Origin: Brevibacillus brevis
Lineage (GTDB): Bacteria; Bacillota; Bacilli; Brevibacillales; Brevibacillaceae
NCBI RefSeq assembly: GCF_001039275.2
Contig: NZ_CP030117.1
Coordinates: 2,170,001-2,234,000, forward strand
Reading direction: 5' to 3'
Length of the DNA stretch: 64,000 nucleotides
The notes under the pieces were generated by a model. That model did no database searches and had not been told where the DNA came from. It worked only from the letters and a program-made list of their open reading frames with translations. Each line of letters begins with the position of its first letter. The stretch's first letter is position 1. Positions 25,477 to 33,913 of this stretch are shown one piece after another. The translations under genes and the position numbers were made by a program.

Positions 25477-25482
25477 TATAAT
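25477..25482 (+). promoter_or_regulatory. Candidate upstream -10 of exopolysaccharide operon
   Basis: A perfect TATAAT 8 bases before the first SinR-type operator. The -35 region is poor. A second pair, TTGCTA (25420-25425) with TAGATA (25443-25448) at 17 bases, lies just upstream. Confidence 0.35.
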
Positions 25483-25489
25483 TGTGTTC

Positions 25490-25505
25490 GTTCTTTATAA
25501 GAAAC
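25490..25505. promoter_or_regulatory. SinR-type operator 1
   Basis: GTTCTTTATAAGAAAC holds one exact GTTCTYT half-site and an inverted GTTTCTT half-site. It is near a TATAAT at 25477. Confidence 0.7.
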
Positions 25506-25610
25506 GAAGTGTTCGTTATTAAGGTTGAGAAAAAACGAGATATTCAGACGATATTCTACAAAATAGTCGATTTTCGCTGTTTTTAGTCTATTTTTAGAGA
25601 AAATTGATAT

Positions 25611-25639
25611 TTTACATTCCATTGCCCGTACAGGATACT
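25611..25639 (+). promoter_or_regulatory. Candidate proximal promoter of exopolysaccharide operon
   Basis: TTTACA (25611-25616), a 17-base spacer and GATACT (25634-25639). The predicted transcription start (about 25646) falls just before operator 2, where SinR binding would block initiation or early elongation. Confidence 0.5.
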
Positions 25640-25650
25640 AATTTCAAATC

Positions 25651-25666
25651 GTTCTTTATAAAGAAC
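25651..25666. promoter_or_regulatory. SinR-type operator 2 (perfect palindrome)
   Basis: GTTCTTTATAAAGAAC is a perfect 16-bp palindrome made of two inverted GTTCTTT half-sites, the known SinR recognition heptamer. Confidence 0.8.
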
Positions 25667-25680
25667 AAAACGAACGAATT

Positions 25681-25697
25681 GTTCTCTATAAAGAAAC
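25681..25697. promoter_or_regulatory. SinR-type operator 3
   Basis: GTTCTCTATAAAGAAAC carries one exact GTTCTYT half-site (GTTCTCT) and an inverted GTTTCTTT. It lies 14 bases after operator 2, roughly 1.5 helical turns between their edges. Confidence 0.7.
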
Positions 25698-25800
25698 GTT
25701 CGACTTTGAATGGTGCTAACCGCTGTCGACTTGAAATGGATAGGAATGCACAGAAAAACTTACAAAAACTGGAGAGGAGAGATCCATTCTGCATGCCAAT

Positions 25801-26724
25801 TTGTCAGAAGCAGTAACGGTAATCTGCCTGCTAATTGTAATAATTATACTATTTTTTATGGGGATCTTGGTGATTAAATCAAGGAATTTGTTGATAGAAA
25901 GGAGAACGCGCATTTACCTGGGACAGTTTCAAGACTACTTCACGTATATCCAGTCTCATATGGACTCGCCTGAGAGGTTGAAACCGCCTTACTGGCAGTT
26001 AAATCGTTTGGAAATGAGCGTTCTGCAACAAAAACTCATTGATTGGATCGAATCTCTTACAGGCAGCCACCGAAAGAAAATGATCACACTATGTGAGGAT
26101 ACAGGGCTCGTCAAGCAAAACCTCCAAAGGCTGTATAGTCGCTTCCATTGGATAAGGATCGATGCGGCCTATCATGTAGGAGCAATGCGATCCGAGGAAG
26201 CCGTACCAAGACTTCTGCAATTGTTGCAGACAAAAAAACTCGATCCCACTCATTTTATCATCGCGAGATCTATCGCCAAGTGTGCGAGAAATCTGGACGA
26301 TTTAAGGAACATGCTGATGCTCCTTGTAAAGCATCGAAAAAGCAATCATTACCTTGCTGTTGACATCATGAAAGAGACAGAGCTGGATTGTACACCATTA
26401 TTGCTTGAATGCTTGCGAAGTACGGACAAGGATTTGATTAAAATCGCTTTGATTGGATGGTCTGCTCCATTAACTGCAGAGATTGCCGATTTGGTATATC
26501 GGCAGATCGATTCGGAAGACAAGGAAGTCCGCATCCAGTCAGTGAGGCTGCTTTTCGAATATGATGCTGTTTTGGCAACGGCATTATTCGAGTCGTTGAT
26601 GAAGACGAACGATACGGAAGTCTGTCAGAATACTGAAATGATTGAGATGTATGCCAGTTGCAAAAAGCAAATCACTGAGGAGGAGCAAGAGGACAAGAAA
26701 AATCGATATGTTTATGCCGTGTAA
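25801..26724 (+). CDS. Membrane-anchored HEAT-like repeat protein of exopolysaccharide operon
   Basis: A 307-residue protein with one N-terminal membrane helix (AVTVICLLIVIIILFFMGIL) and a helical cytoplasmic body with HEAT-like repeats (IRIDAAYHVGAMRSEEAVPR, and CTPLLLECLRSTDKDLIKIA). I do not know a characterised homologue. As the first gene before a GT2 synthase it may be a scaffold or accessory subunit of the synthase. The start is unclear. The AGGAG at 25775-25779 is 6 bases before an in-frame ATT at 25786, while this TTG is 21 bases away and an ATG at 25793 is out of frame. Confidence 0.72.
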   Translation: MSEAVTVICLLIVIIILFFMGILVIKSRNLLIERRTRIYLGQFQDYFTYIQSHMDSPERLKPPYWQLNRLEMSVLQQKLIDWIESLTGSHRKKMITLCEDTGLVKQNLQRLYSRFHWIRIDAAYHVGAMRSEEAVPRLLQLLQTKKLDPTHFIIARSIAKCARNLDDLRNMLMLLVKHRKSNHYLAVDIMKETELDCTPLLLECLRSTDKDLIKIALIGWSAPLTAEIADLVYRQIDSEDKEVRIQSVRLLFEYDAVLATALFESLMKTNDTEVCQNTEMIEMYASCKKQITEEEQEDKKNRYVYAV

Positions 26725-26746
26725 CTACACCTGAAAGGAGATTGAC

Positions 26747-28150
26747 ATGAGGGACTTTTTGCAAGCATACGGGATCTTTGCTGTTTATTACGTAATCGTA
26801 ATTGAGACGCTCTATTTAACGATTCTAAGTCTGTCCATCAAAAATATTTTTTCCATCATAAAAAGCTCCATGTATTCTCGCTTTCAGTCACTCTCTGGGT
26901 CAGAGTACGTACCACAAATTTCGATTCTCGTTCCCGCTTACAATGAGGAATTGACCATCATTGAAAACGTTCGCTCGCTTCTCGCGCTAGATTATCCCAA
27001 GTATGAAGTTGTTGTTATTAATGACGGTTCAAAAGATGACACGTTGCAAGTTTTGTTACAGGAGTTCCAGTTAACCCGCACAGAGTATGCAGGGGGCTCC
27101 AGAGTATTGGAAACCTCCAACGTACGAGGCGTTTATTACAATTCGCAATATCCCAATTTATATCTCATTGATAAGGAAAACGGAGGAAAAGCCGACTCGC
27201 TAAACGCCGGGATTAATCTTTCCCATTACCCATTGATTGCTTCCATTGATGCTGATTCGTTATTGGAAAAGGACGCGTTGATCCGCATTGCCAAGGTGTA
27301 CATGGAAAACCCTGAAGAAACGGTCGCGATCGGCGGTATCGTCCGAATCGCAAACGGCTGTGAGATCGAGGATGGAATGATAAAGAAAGTCAATCTTCCA
27401 ACCAAAATCTTGCCTATGTTCCAGTGTGTCGAATACTTAAAGGCATTCCTAGGGGGAAGGATTGGGTGGAGTTCAATCAACGGGCTGATTATTGTGTCTG
27501 GTGCCTTTGGGGTATTTCGAAAAGATTTCGTTGTCAAAGCCGGCGGTTATCGAGGGGGATATCCCGGCGAGGACATGAACATCATCATCAAGCTTCATAA
27601 ATATATGCTTGAAAATAAACTTCCGTATCGAGTGGCTTTTTGCCCCGATGCCGTTTGCTGGACCCAGGCTCCTGATACCCTGAAAATACTTGGCAGCCAG
27701 CGAAGAAGATGGGGACGCGGCAACCTCAAAAACATGCTGGAGTACGGCATTTATATAGTAGGCCGTCCCAAGTACAAAGTTATGGGGTTGATTACATTTC
27801 CCTATAACATCATTTTTGAAACACTGAATCCATATTTCAGATTTACCGGTTTTTTGGCTCTGCTGGGATATACATTGATGGACATGACTCAATGGAGAAT
27901 ACTAGCTATCTATGCGTTGCTGAATCTCTTGTTTGGCGTACTGCTCGGGATAGGCTCCCTGTTTATGGAAGAGTTGGCCTTCAAGCGTTACACAAGAGTT
28001 CGCGACAACCTTAAGATGTTGGCATTCCTCTTCTTCATGTTTCTTGGATATCAGCAGTTGGGAGTCATCTGGAGATTTTTGGGTCATATCGAGTTTCTGC
28101 GCAACAATAATACATGGGGAACCATGACGAGAACAAGCTGGAAAACATAG
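26747..28150 (+). CDS. GT2 polysaccharide synthase (PgaC/IcaA/hyaluronan-synthase-like)
   Basis: A processive membrane glycosyltransferase, probably polymerising amino sugar and/or uronic acid from UDP donors. An N-terminal helix (about 8-28) precedes the GT-A domain with LVPAYNEE, VINDGSKDDT, ENGGKADSLNAG, the metal-binding SIDADS, GEDMN and QRRRWGRG, the full signature of PgaC/HasA-type synthases. Three to four C-terminal helices would form the export channel. GAAAGGAG precedes the ATG. It is the only polymerase in the operon, so a synthase-dependent rather than Wzx/Wzy pathway is inferred. Confidence 0.87.
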   Translation: MRDFLQAYGIFAVYYVIVIETLYLTILSLSIKNIFSIIKSSMYSRFQSLSGSEYVPQISILVPAYNEELTIIENVRSLLALDYPKYEVVVINDGSKDDTLQVLLQEFQLTRTEYAGGSRVLETSNVRGVYYNSQYPNLYLIDKENGGKADSLNAGINLSHYPLIASIDADSLLEKDALIRIAKVYMENPEETVAIGGIVRIANGCEIEDGMIKKVNLPTKILPMFQCVEYLKAFLGGRIGWSSINGLIIVSGAFGVFRKDFVVKAGGYRGGYPGEDMNIIIKLHKYMLENKLPYRVAFCPDAVCWTQAPDTLKILGSQRRRWGRGNLKNMLEYGIYIVGRPKYKVMGLITFPYNIIFETLNPYFRFTGFLALLGYTLMDMTQWRILAIYALLNLLFGVLLGIGSLFMEELAFKRYTRVRDNLKMLAFLFFMFLGYQQLGVIWRFLGHIEFLRNNNTWGTMTRTSWKT

Positions 28151-28177
28151 AGAACCAGGGCACAGGAGGGAGATACC

Positions 28178-28981
28178 ATGAGTCAGATTGCAAAAGCGTA
28201 TTCGTTTCCTTTATTTCAAGCCTTTGAACATGTGCTTACCTTCTATGAATCGAGTCAGTTGCCATGCGGGATTATTCTGGCTGTAACGAATGGAAGCAGT
28301 GAAGAAAAGATCCAAGATTTGAAAATATCTTTGGCAAAAGCAGAGGGGTTTACGGATATCCATTGTTTTTACGACAAACAAAGCAGCATTCTCGGTATTC
28401 TCCTCGGCGACCAAATGCTAGGTAATACTCATTTCCATTCTCTCTTCATCAAGGAACAGCTACAGACCCAACGTATGTTGGCAGGGCCAGTATTCATCGC
28501 GAGCTTCCCTGAACAGGGGGAATCAGCAGCACAAGTTCTCAGTGGTATGGTACAGGAGATTACTGCTGGAATGGGAAGTGCTGGTGATATTCACATATAT
28601 AGCGGTAAAAGATCATCGGAAGTAAAGAGGAGTCTTTTGCTTGTTTCGCAAGATGAAACTGTGAATGAGTTTTTACGCATCTATTTACAAAGAAAAGGTT
28701 ACTGCGTTTATTTGGCGGACAATGGGAGAGAGGCTTGGGAAAAATACAAGCGATTTTTACCGGACGCTGTTATCACCGATGTCAATTTGGCCATTGAAGA
28801 CGGTTACCAGCTTATCAGCAAGATCAATGGAGTGGAGCATGGCACCAAAATTGTGGTATTAACCCACAAACGGTTGGAAGACGACAAGAAAAGATCATTC
28901 GAGCTGGGAGTCTCAGATTATATAGCGAAGCCATTTTCACCAGTAGACCTGGAAGCACGAGTGAGAAGTCTATTGTCTTAA
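28178..28981 (+). CDS. Response-regulator receiver protein with unusual N-domain
   Basis: A 267-residue protein. The C-terminal receiver (about 150-267) has the phospho-acceptor Asp201 (VITDVNL), acidic pair Asp159/Glu160, Thr229 (VVLTH) and Lys251 (YIAKPF), so it should be phosphorylatable. The N-terminal 145 residues form an alpha/beta domain that reads like a degenerate GGDEF fold, without the GGDEF motif. There is no output HTH. No kinase lies nearby. Its place between the synthase and the dehydrogenase suggests post-translational control of polymer synthesis (inference). GGAGGGAG precedes the ATG. Confidence 0.78.
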   Translation: MSQIAKAYSFPLFQAFEHVLTFYESSQLPCGIILAVTNGSSEEKIQDLKISLAKAEGFTDIHCFYDKQSSILGILLGDQMLGNTHFHSLFIKEQLQTQRMLAGPVFIASFPEQGESAAQVLSGMVQEITAGMGSAGDIHIYSGKRSSEVKRSLLLVSQDETVNEFLRIYLQRKGYCVYLADNGREAWEKYKRFLPDAVITDVNLAIEDGYQLISKINGVEHGTKIVVLTHKRLEDDKKRSFELGVSDYIAKPFSPVDLEARVRSLLS

Positions 28982-29006
28982 AAACAGATAAAAGGGAGGA
29001 AGAAAA

Positions 29007-30368
29007 ATGAGCTACTTCACAAAATTGAAGCAAAAAATGGAATCAAAAACCGTAAAAGTTGGGGTAATTGGACTTGGGTACGTTGGTCTGCCCCTCGCTA
29101 TGGAAATGGCAAAAAGCGGTTTCTCTGTTTATGGGATCGATTTGGACCAGCGGAAGGTAGAAAGCTTGCTCGCAGGCAGATCATATATCCAGGACGTTCC
29201 TTGCGATGTGATCCAATCAAGTCTTTCTGCTCAGCGATTCTTCCCGACCACTGATTATCGGGTGCTCAAGGAGCTGGATGCGGTCAGCATATGTGTTCCA
29301 ACGCCGCTCAGTGAAAATCAAGACCCGGATACGTCCTTTATTAAGGGGGTTGTCCGTGAAATTATCAAATACAAAAAGAAAAACCTTCTGATTACGCTTG
29401 AAAGCACAACGTACCCTGGTACGACAGAAGAATTGATCCAATGGGAGTTCGAAAAGCTGGGTCTGACTGTCGGAAAGGATTTCTTCCTTTGCTTCTCTCC
29501 TGAGCGTGTCGATCCAGGTAACTATTCCTTCAACACGCACAATACGCCAAAAGTAATCGGGGGAACCACGCCGAAGTGCTTGGAGTTGGGAGCTCTGCTC
29601 TATAGCAATCTGGTTACTAACGTAGTAACGGTTTCATCCCCGAAAGTCGCAGAAATGTCTAAATTATTGGAAAATACATTTCGGAGTGTAAACATTGCCT
29701 TTATCAATGAAATGGCTATGATGTGCGACAAAATGGGCATTGATGTGTGGGAAGTTATCAAAGCTGCGTCAACGAAACCGTTTGGATATATGCCGTTTTA
29801 TCCAGGTCCTGGAATTGGGGGGCATTGCATTCCGCTTGATCCGATGTACCTCTCTTGGAAGGCAAAGGGCTTCCGTTTTCATAGCAAATTTATCGAACTG
29901 GCACAATCGATTAACGACAATATGCCAGACTATGTGATCAATAAAACCGCACAGGTACTGAATCTTTATGCCAAATCAATCAAAAACTCGCGGATTCTCA
30001 TTTTGGGGATGGCCTACAAGCCTGACATTGATGATCTGCGTGAATCCCCTGGCTTGCATATATACGAACTATTCCAGGAAAACGGGGCACGTGTCGATTA
30101 CTACGATCCTTATGCACAAAGCTTTGTAGACAAACGAGGGAACACAATTCGTTCCATTCCGTATGACTTGGAACAAATGAAAAATTACGATTGCATGGTA
30201 CTCGTTACGAATCATAAGAGCTTTAACTACCAGATGTTTGCTGATCTGGGTGTAGCTATCATTGATACACGAAATGCTTTTGACAGCATAACGGGTCAAC
30301 ACATTTACAAGCTGGGGAATCCAGCAAGGATGCACGTCGGAGAAGAACGAGTCGTACTCCTGGCTTAA
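29007..30368 (+). CDS. UDP-N-acetylglucosamine/UDP-sugar 6-dehydrogenase
   Basis: A nucleotide-sugar dehydrogenase that oxidises the C6 hydroxyl of a UDP-hexose to a uronate with two NAD+. The Rossmann GLGYVGLPLA (about 22-31), ESTTYPGTTEE, and the catalytic Cys274 in GIGGHCIPLDP are present. The length and the GGHCIPLDP form fit UDP-GlcNAc/UDP-ManNAc dehydrogenases (WbpA/WecC group) better than UDP-glucose dehydrogenase. With GlmS and GlmU next door, UDP-GlcNAc to UDP-GlcNAcA is the likely reaction. AAAGGGAGG precedes the ATG. Confidence 0.85.
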   Translation: MSYFTKLKQKMESKTVKVGVIGLGYVGLPLAMEMAKSGFSVYGIDLDQRKVESLLAGRSYIQDVPCDVIQSSLSAQRFFPTTDYRVLKELDAVSICVPTPLSENQDPDTSFIKGVVREIIKYKKKNLLITLESTTYPGTTEELIQWEFEKLGLTVGKDFFLCFSPERVDPGNYSFNTHNTPKVIGGTTPKCLELGALLYSNLVTNVVTVSSPKVAEMSKLLENTFRSVNIAFINEMAMMCDKMGIDVWEVIKAASTKPFGYMPFYPGPGIGGHCIPLDPMYLSWKAKGFRFHSKFIELAQSINDNMPDYVINKTAQVLNLYAKSIKNSRILILGMAYKPDIDDLRESPGLHIYELFQENGARVDYYDPYAQSFVDKRGNTIRSIPYDLEQMKNYDCMVLVTNHKSFNYQMFADLGVAIIDTRNAFDSITGQHIYKLGNPARMHVGEERVVLLA

Positions 30369-30410
30369 CTAGAAAACTGGCTGATGATTACGGAACAGGG
30401 AGGCAATCGT

Positions 30411-32243
30411 ATGTGCGGTATCGTGGGATATATTGGTGAGGGACAAGCGCAACAAATCCTGACAAATGGTTTGCAGAAGTTGGAGTATCGCGGCTATGAC
30501 TCGGCAGGTGTCGCAATATTTAACGGTGAAAAAATAGAGATTTGCAAATCGAAAGGAAGGCTGGCCGTTTTGGAAGAACGGCTCGTCCAATCTCCTATTC
30601 GAGGTTGTTTAGGAATCGGACATACGCGTTGGGCCACTCACGGCCGTCCATCCGATGAGAACTCACATCCGCATACGGATGAATCAGGAAAGTTTTCTGT
30701 TGTCCACAACGGTATAATCGAAAACTATATGGAAATCAAACAGGAGCTATTGGACCATGGGGTTACGTTTACATCCGAGACCGATACAGAAGTCATTGCA
30801 CATCTGATTGCTGTCCTATACGAAGGCGATCTCGTCGCCGCGGTTCGAAATGCAGTACTGCGTATGCGCGGCGCATATGCTCTCGGTGTTGTTTGCGAGT
30901 ACGAGCCAGATAAAATGGTGGCAGTCCGATTGGCAAGTCCTTTAATTATCGGGGTAGGCAAAAGAGAAAATTTCATTGGCTCCGACATCTCTGCGGTTCT
31001 TGAGCACACACGAGACATTGTCATCTTAGAAGATGGGGAAATGGCGGTTCTCAAGAAAGACAGCGTTTCTCTTATGAAAGTGGAAACATGCGAACCGCTT
31101 CAGAGAGAGTTGTTCCGCGTAGATTGGAATGTGGAAGAGACGGAGAAGGACGGTTTTGAGCATTTCATGCTAAAAGAAATTTACGAGCAGCCAAATGCAT
31201 TTCGTAACACATTGCTCAACCGGATTGACGAGGAAGGAAAGCAAATTGTTTTGAAGGATTTCCAATTACAACTAGAACAGATCAATCAATTTGAGAAAAT
31301 ATTCATCGTAGCGTGCGGAACAGCATTTCATGCAGGTTTGATCGGCAAGAATGTAATCGAAGAATTGGCGAGGATACCTGTAGAGGTCGATGTCGCTTCA
31401 GAATTCAGATATCGACGCCCTATTATATCTGAAAAAACACTGGTCATTGTCGTGAGTCAGTCGGGTGAAACAGCTGATACGCTGGCAGCGTTGCGGGAGA
31501 GCCAACGCCTGGGAGCCAAGGTCTTGGCCATTACAAATGTACAAGGCAGCTCGATTGCCCGTGAAGCCGATTATGTGCTTGCTACCTTTGCCGGACCTGA
31601 AATTGCTGTGGCTTCAACGAAGGCGTACACCTCTCAGGTAATCGTTTTTTATCTACTCGGATTGTATCTGGCTCAAGCGAAGGAGACGCTTGCGGAAACA
31701 GAACGGGAATTCATGATTGCCAATTTGAGACAGCTGCCTGAGCAGGCTGAAAAGGCACTCCAACATGCGGATGATATTCGCGTTTATGCCGAGTCGATAA
31801 AAAATCATACCAGCCTGTTCTTTATCGGTCGAGGCATTGATTATGCTGTGGCGCTGGAAGGGTCCTTGAAGTTGAAGGAAATTTCGTACCTTCACTCAGA
31901 GGCATACGCTGCAGGGGAATTGAAGCATGGAACACTGGCTTTGATCGAAGAGGGTACGCCTGTCATTGCCTTGGTGACACAAAAAGAGCTGGAAGAAAAA
32001 ATGATTAGCAATATTACAGAAGTGAAGGCACGAGGTGGGAATGTGTTAGCGATCACATTGGATGGGAATGTTGAACTGCACAGAAATGTAGATGAAGTAT
32101 GCTTTGTGCCTGCGACATTACCTGTGTTTACCCCTATCCTGTCCGTTATTCCACTGCAGTTGATCTCGTATTACACTTCTCTGGCATTGGGCAATGATGT
32201 AGACAAGCCCCGGAATCTTGCCAAAAGTGTAACCGTTGAATAA
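30411..32243 (+). CDS. glmS: Glucosamine-6-phosphate synthase (operon copy)
   Basis: Glutamine:fructose-6-phosphate aminotransferase, which makes glucosamine 6-phosphate. The protein must start MCGIVGYIG because Cys2 is the nucleophile, so the ATG at 30411 is the start, with GGGAGG 7 bases upstream. The glutaminase domain (TRWATHGRP) is followed by two SIS domains (SQSGETADTLAALRE) and the C-terminal KPRNLAKSVTVE. No glmS ribozyme fits in the 42-base gap upstream, unlike the usual housekeeping glmS of Firmicutes, which suggests a pathway-dedicated paralogue. Confidence 0.95.
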   Translation: MCGIVGYIGEGQAQQILTNGLQKLEYRGYDSAGVAIFNGEKIEICKSKGRLAVLEERLVQSPIRGCLGIGHTRWATHGRPSDENSHPHTDESGKFSVVHNGIIENYMEIKQELLDHGVTFTSETDTEVIAHLIAVLYEGDLVAAVRNAVLRMRGAYALGVVCEYEPDKMVAVRLASPLIIGVGKRENFIGSDISAVLEHTRDIVILEDGEMAVLKKDSVSLMKVETCEPLQRELFRVDWNVEETEKDGFEHFMLKEIYEQPNAFRNTLLNRIDEEGKQIVLKDFQLQLEQINQFEKIFIVACGTAFHAGLIGKNVIEELARIPVEVDVASEFRYRRPIISEKTLVIVVSQSGETADTLAALRESQRLGAKVLAITNVQGSSIAREADYVLATFAGPEIAVASTKAYTSQVIVFYLLGLYLAQAKETLAETEREFMIANLRQLPEQAEKALQHADDIRVYAESIKNHTSLFFIGRGIDYAVALEGSLKLKEISYLHSEAYAAGELKHGTLALIEEGTPVIALVTQKELEEKMISNITEVKARGGNVLAITLDGNVELHRNVDEVCFVPATLPVFTPILSVIPLQLISYYTSLALGNDVDKPRNLAKSVTVE

Positions 32244-32258
32244 AAAATAAGATTTGGA

Positions 32259-32300
32259 AGAATCCCGGAACAGCCAGCTTATTGGAGAGAACGGGATTCT
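32259..32300 (+). other. Intercistronic hairpin after glmS
   Basis: AGAATCCCG (32259-32267) pairs with CGGGATTCT (32292-32300), followed by TTCCCCATTTT. The T-run is poor. It could be a weak terminator or mRNA-processing/stability structure lowering expression of the distal genes. Confidence 0.45.
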
Positions 32301-32355
32301 TTCCCCATTTTGACTTGTCGGATTTACATTATTTCCGTAAGGGGCTGAATTGTCC

Positions 32356-32514
32356 ATGATGGATACCACTGACCAAACTCTTGATCAAAAAACATTGATA
32401 GAAATCATGCTTCAGGTTTACGAGAAGGGTCAACAGACAACGACAATGGGGACGAGAGATATTGTTGAGGATATTGTCAACAGAGTAAGGCCGTACTTCA
32501 AAGAAGCCAAATAA
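32356..32514 (+). CDS. Small hypothetical protein (52 aa) between glmS and glmU
   Basis: A short acidic, mostly helical frame rich in Thr/Gln, starting MMDTTDQTLDQK and ending YFKEAK, with no membrane helix or cysteine. AAGGGG lies 11 bases before the ATG. It ends 22 bases before glmU on the same strand. Coding is inferred from position, frame and codon use. I recognise no family. Confidence 0.5.
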   Translation: MMDTTDQTLDQKTLIEIMLQVYEKGQQTTTMGTRDIVEDIVNRVRPYFKEAK

Positions 32515-32536
32515 GTCGATCTGTTGGGAGGATCAC

Positions 32537-33913
32537 ATGAGTAGTCGTTATGCAATTGTATTGGCAGCGGGAAAAGGGACACGGATGAGGTCTACGCGTT
32601 GCAAAGTGCTCCATGAGGTTTGTGGAAAACCAATGATTCAGCATATTGTCGACCGATTACATGGTCTTGGCATCCATGAGATTATTTTGATTGTAGGGCA
32701 TGGGGCCGAGCAAGTGAAAAAGCAGTTCGGTGCTTCTGTCCGCTATGCCTACCAGTCCGAGCAATTGGGAACTGCCCATGCAGTGATGATGGCAGCTGAC
32801 CTCCTGCAAGACAAACAGGGAACAACGCTCGTGTTGAGTGGTGATACACCATTGGTGAGGGAGAAAACACTGGAGCAACTGCTCGAGCAGCATGAAACGC
32901 AACATGCAGCAGCAACTGTATTAACGGCACGAGTAGACGATCCTACAGGGTACGGGCGATTAATCCGCGACGCAAACGGTCTTGTAGAACGGATCGTGGA
33001 GCACAAGGATGCGACAGCCGAAGAACGGCTTGTATGCGAAATCAATACAGGAATGTATGGTTTCGACAACCAAAAGCTGTTTCAAGCCATATCCCGAGTG
33101 AAAAATAATAATGCTCAGAAAGAGTATTATTTGCCTGATGTTATGACTATTTTAAGCGAGCAAAACGAGCCCATTGCTGCTTTCATGACCGATGATGCGG
33201 AAGAGGGGGGCGGCGTGAATGACAGAATCCAGCTGGCTTGCGCCGAGAGATTGCTCCGTATGCGAATCAATGAGCAGCATATGCAAAACGGGGTCACGAT
33301 CATTGATCCAACCGCCACCTATATTGATGCCGATGTGTGTATCGGATCTGATGCGGTTATTCATCCGGGAACGTATCTCCGCGGGAAAACAACAATAGGA
33401 CCCGGTTGTGTCATCGGACCGAACGTAGATGTAAGTGATTGCATCGTAGGAAGTAACGTAGAAATTCGCTACTCAAATGTATGTAATAGCACGATTCGAG
33501 ACGGAGCAGCTGTTGGTCCTTATGCCTATATTCGTCCAGGTTCAGATGTAGGTGAGGAGGCGAAGGTCGGAGATTTTGTCGAACTAAAAAATTCACGTCT
33601 CGGGAAAGGAGCAAAGGTTGCTCATCTCTCGTATATTGGTGATTCCGATATTGGTGAACAGGTAAACGTAGGCTGCGGTACAATCACTGTCAACTACGAT
33701 GGCGTACACAAGCATAAAACGATCGTTGGTGATCACGCCTTTATTGGTTGCAATGCCAATTTGATAGCTCCAGTTACCATCGGAGAGGGCGCTTATGTAG
33801 CCGCAGGCTCTACGATCACAGAGGATGTTCCGAACGACGCTTTGGCCATCGCCAGAGAACGCCAAAGCATCAAAGAGCAGTATGCCAAACGATTGATGGT
33901 AACCCGCACATAA
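32537..33913 (+). CDS. glmU: Bifunctional UDP-GlcNAc pyrophosphorylase/acetyltransferase (operon copy)
   Basis: Acetylates glucosamine 1-phosphate and couples it to UTP to give UDP-GlcNAc. The N-terminal uridylyltransferase has LAAGKGTRMRS and KVLHEVCGKPM. A left-handed beta-helix of hexapeptide repeats begins at about residue 255, and the C-terminal acetyltransferase residues lie in GCGTITVNYDG. It is full length (458 residues). Together with GlmS it supplies UDP-GlcNAc for the neighbouring dehydrogenase and synthase; no phosphoglucosamine mutase is in the operon. GGGAGG precedes the ATG. Confidence 0.93.
   Translation: MSSRYAIVLAAGKGTRMRSTRCKVLHEVCGKPMIQHIVDRLHGLGIHEIILIVGHGAEQVKKQFGASVRYAYQSEQLGTAHAVMMAADLLQDKQGTTLVLSGDTPLVREKTLEQLLEQHETQHAAATVLTARVDDPTGYGRLIRDANGLVERIVEHKDATAEERLVCEINTGMYGFDNQKLFQAISRVKNNNAQKEYYLPDVMTILSEQNEPIAAFMTDDAEEGGGVNDRIQLACAERLLRMRINEQHMQNGVTIIDPTATYIDADVCIGSDAVIHPGTYLRGKTTIGPGCVIGPNVDVSDCIVGSNVEIRYSNVCNSTIRDGAAVGPYAYIRPGSDVGEEAKVGDFVELKNSRLGKGAKVAHLSYIGDSDIGEQVNVGCGTITVNYDGVHKHKTIVGDHAFIGCNANLIAPVTIGEGAYVAAGSTITEDVPNDALAIARERQSIKEQYAKRLMVTRT

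Noticed and set aside
30369..30410. glmS ribozyme before glmS
   Set aside because: The gap is 42 bases, too short for the ribozyme core.
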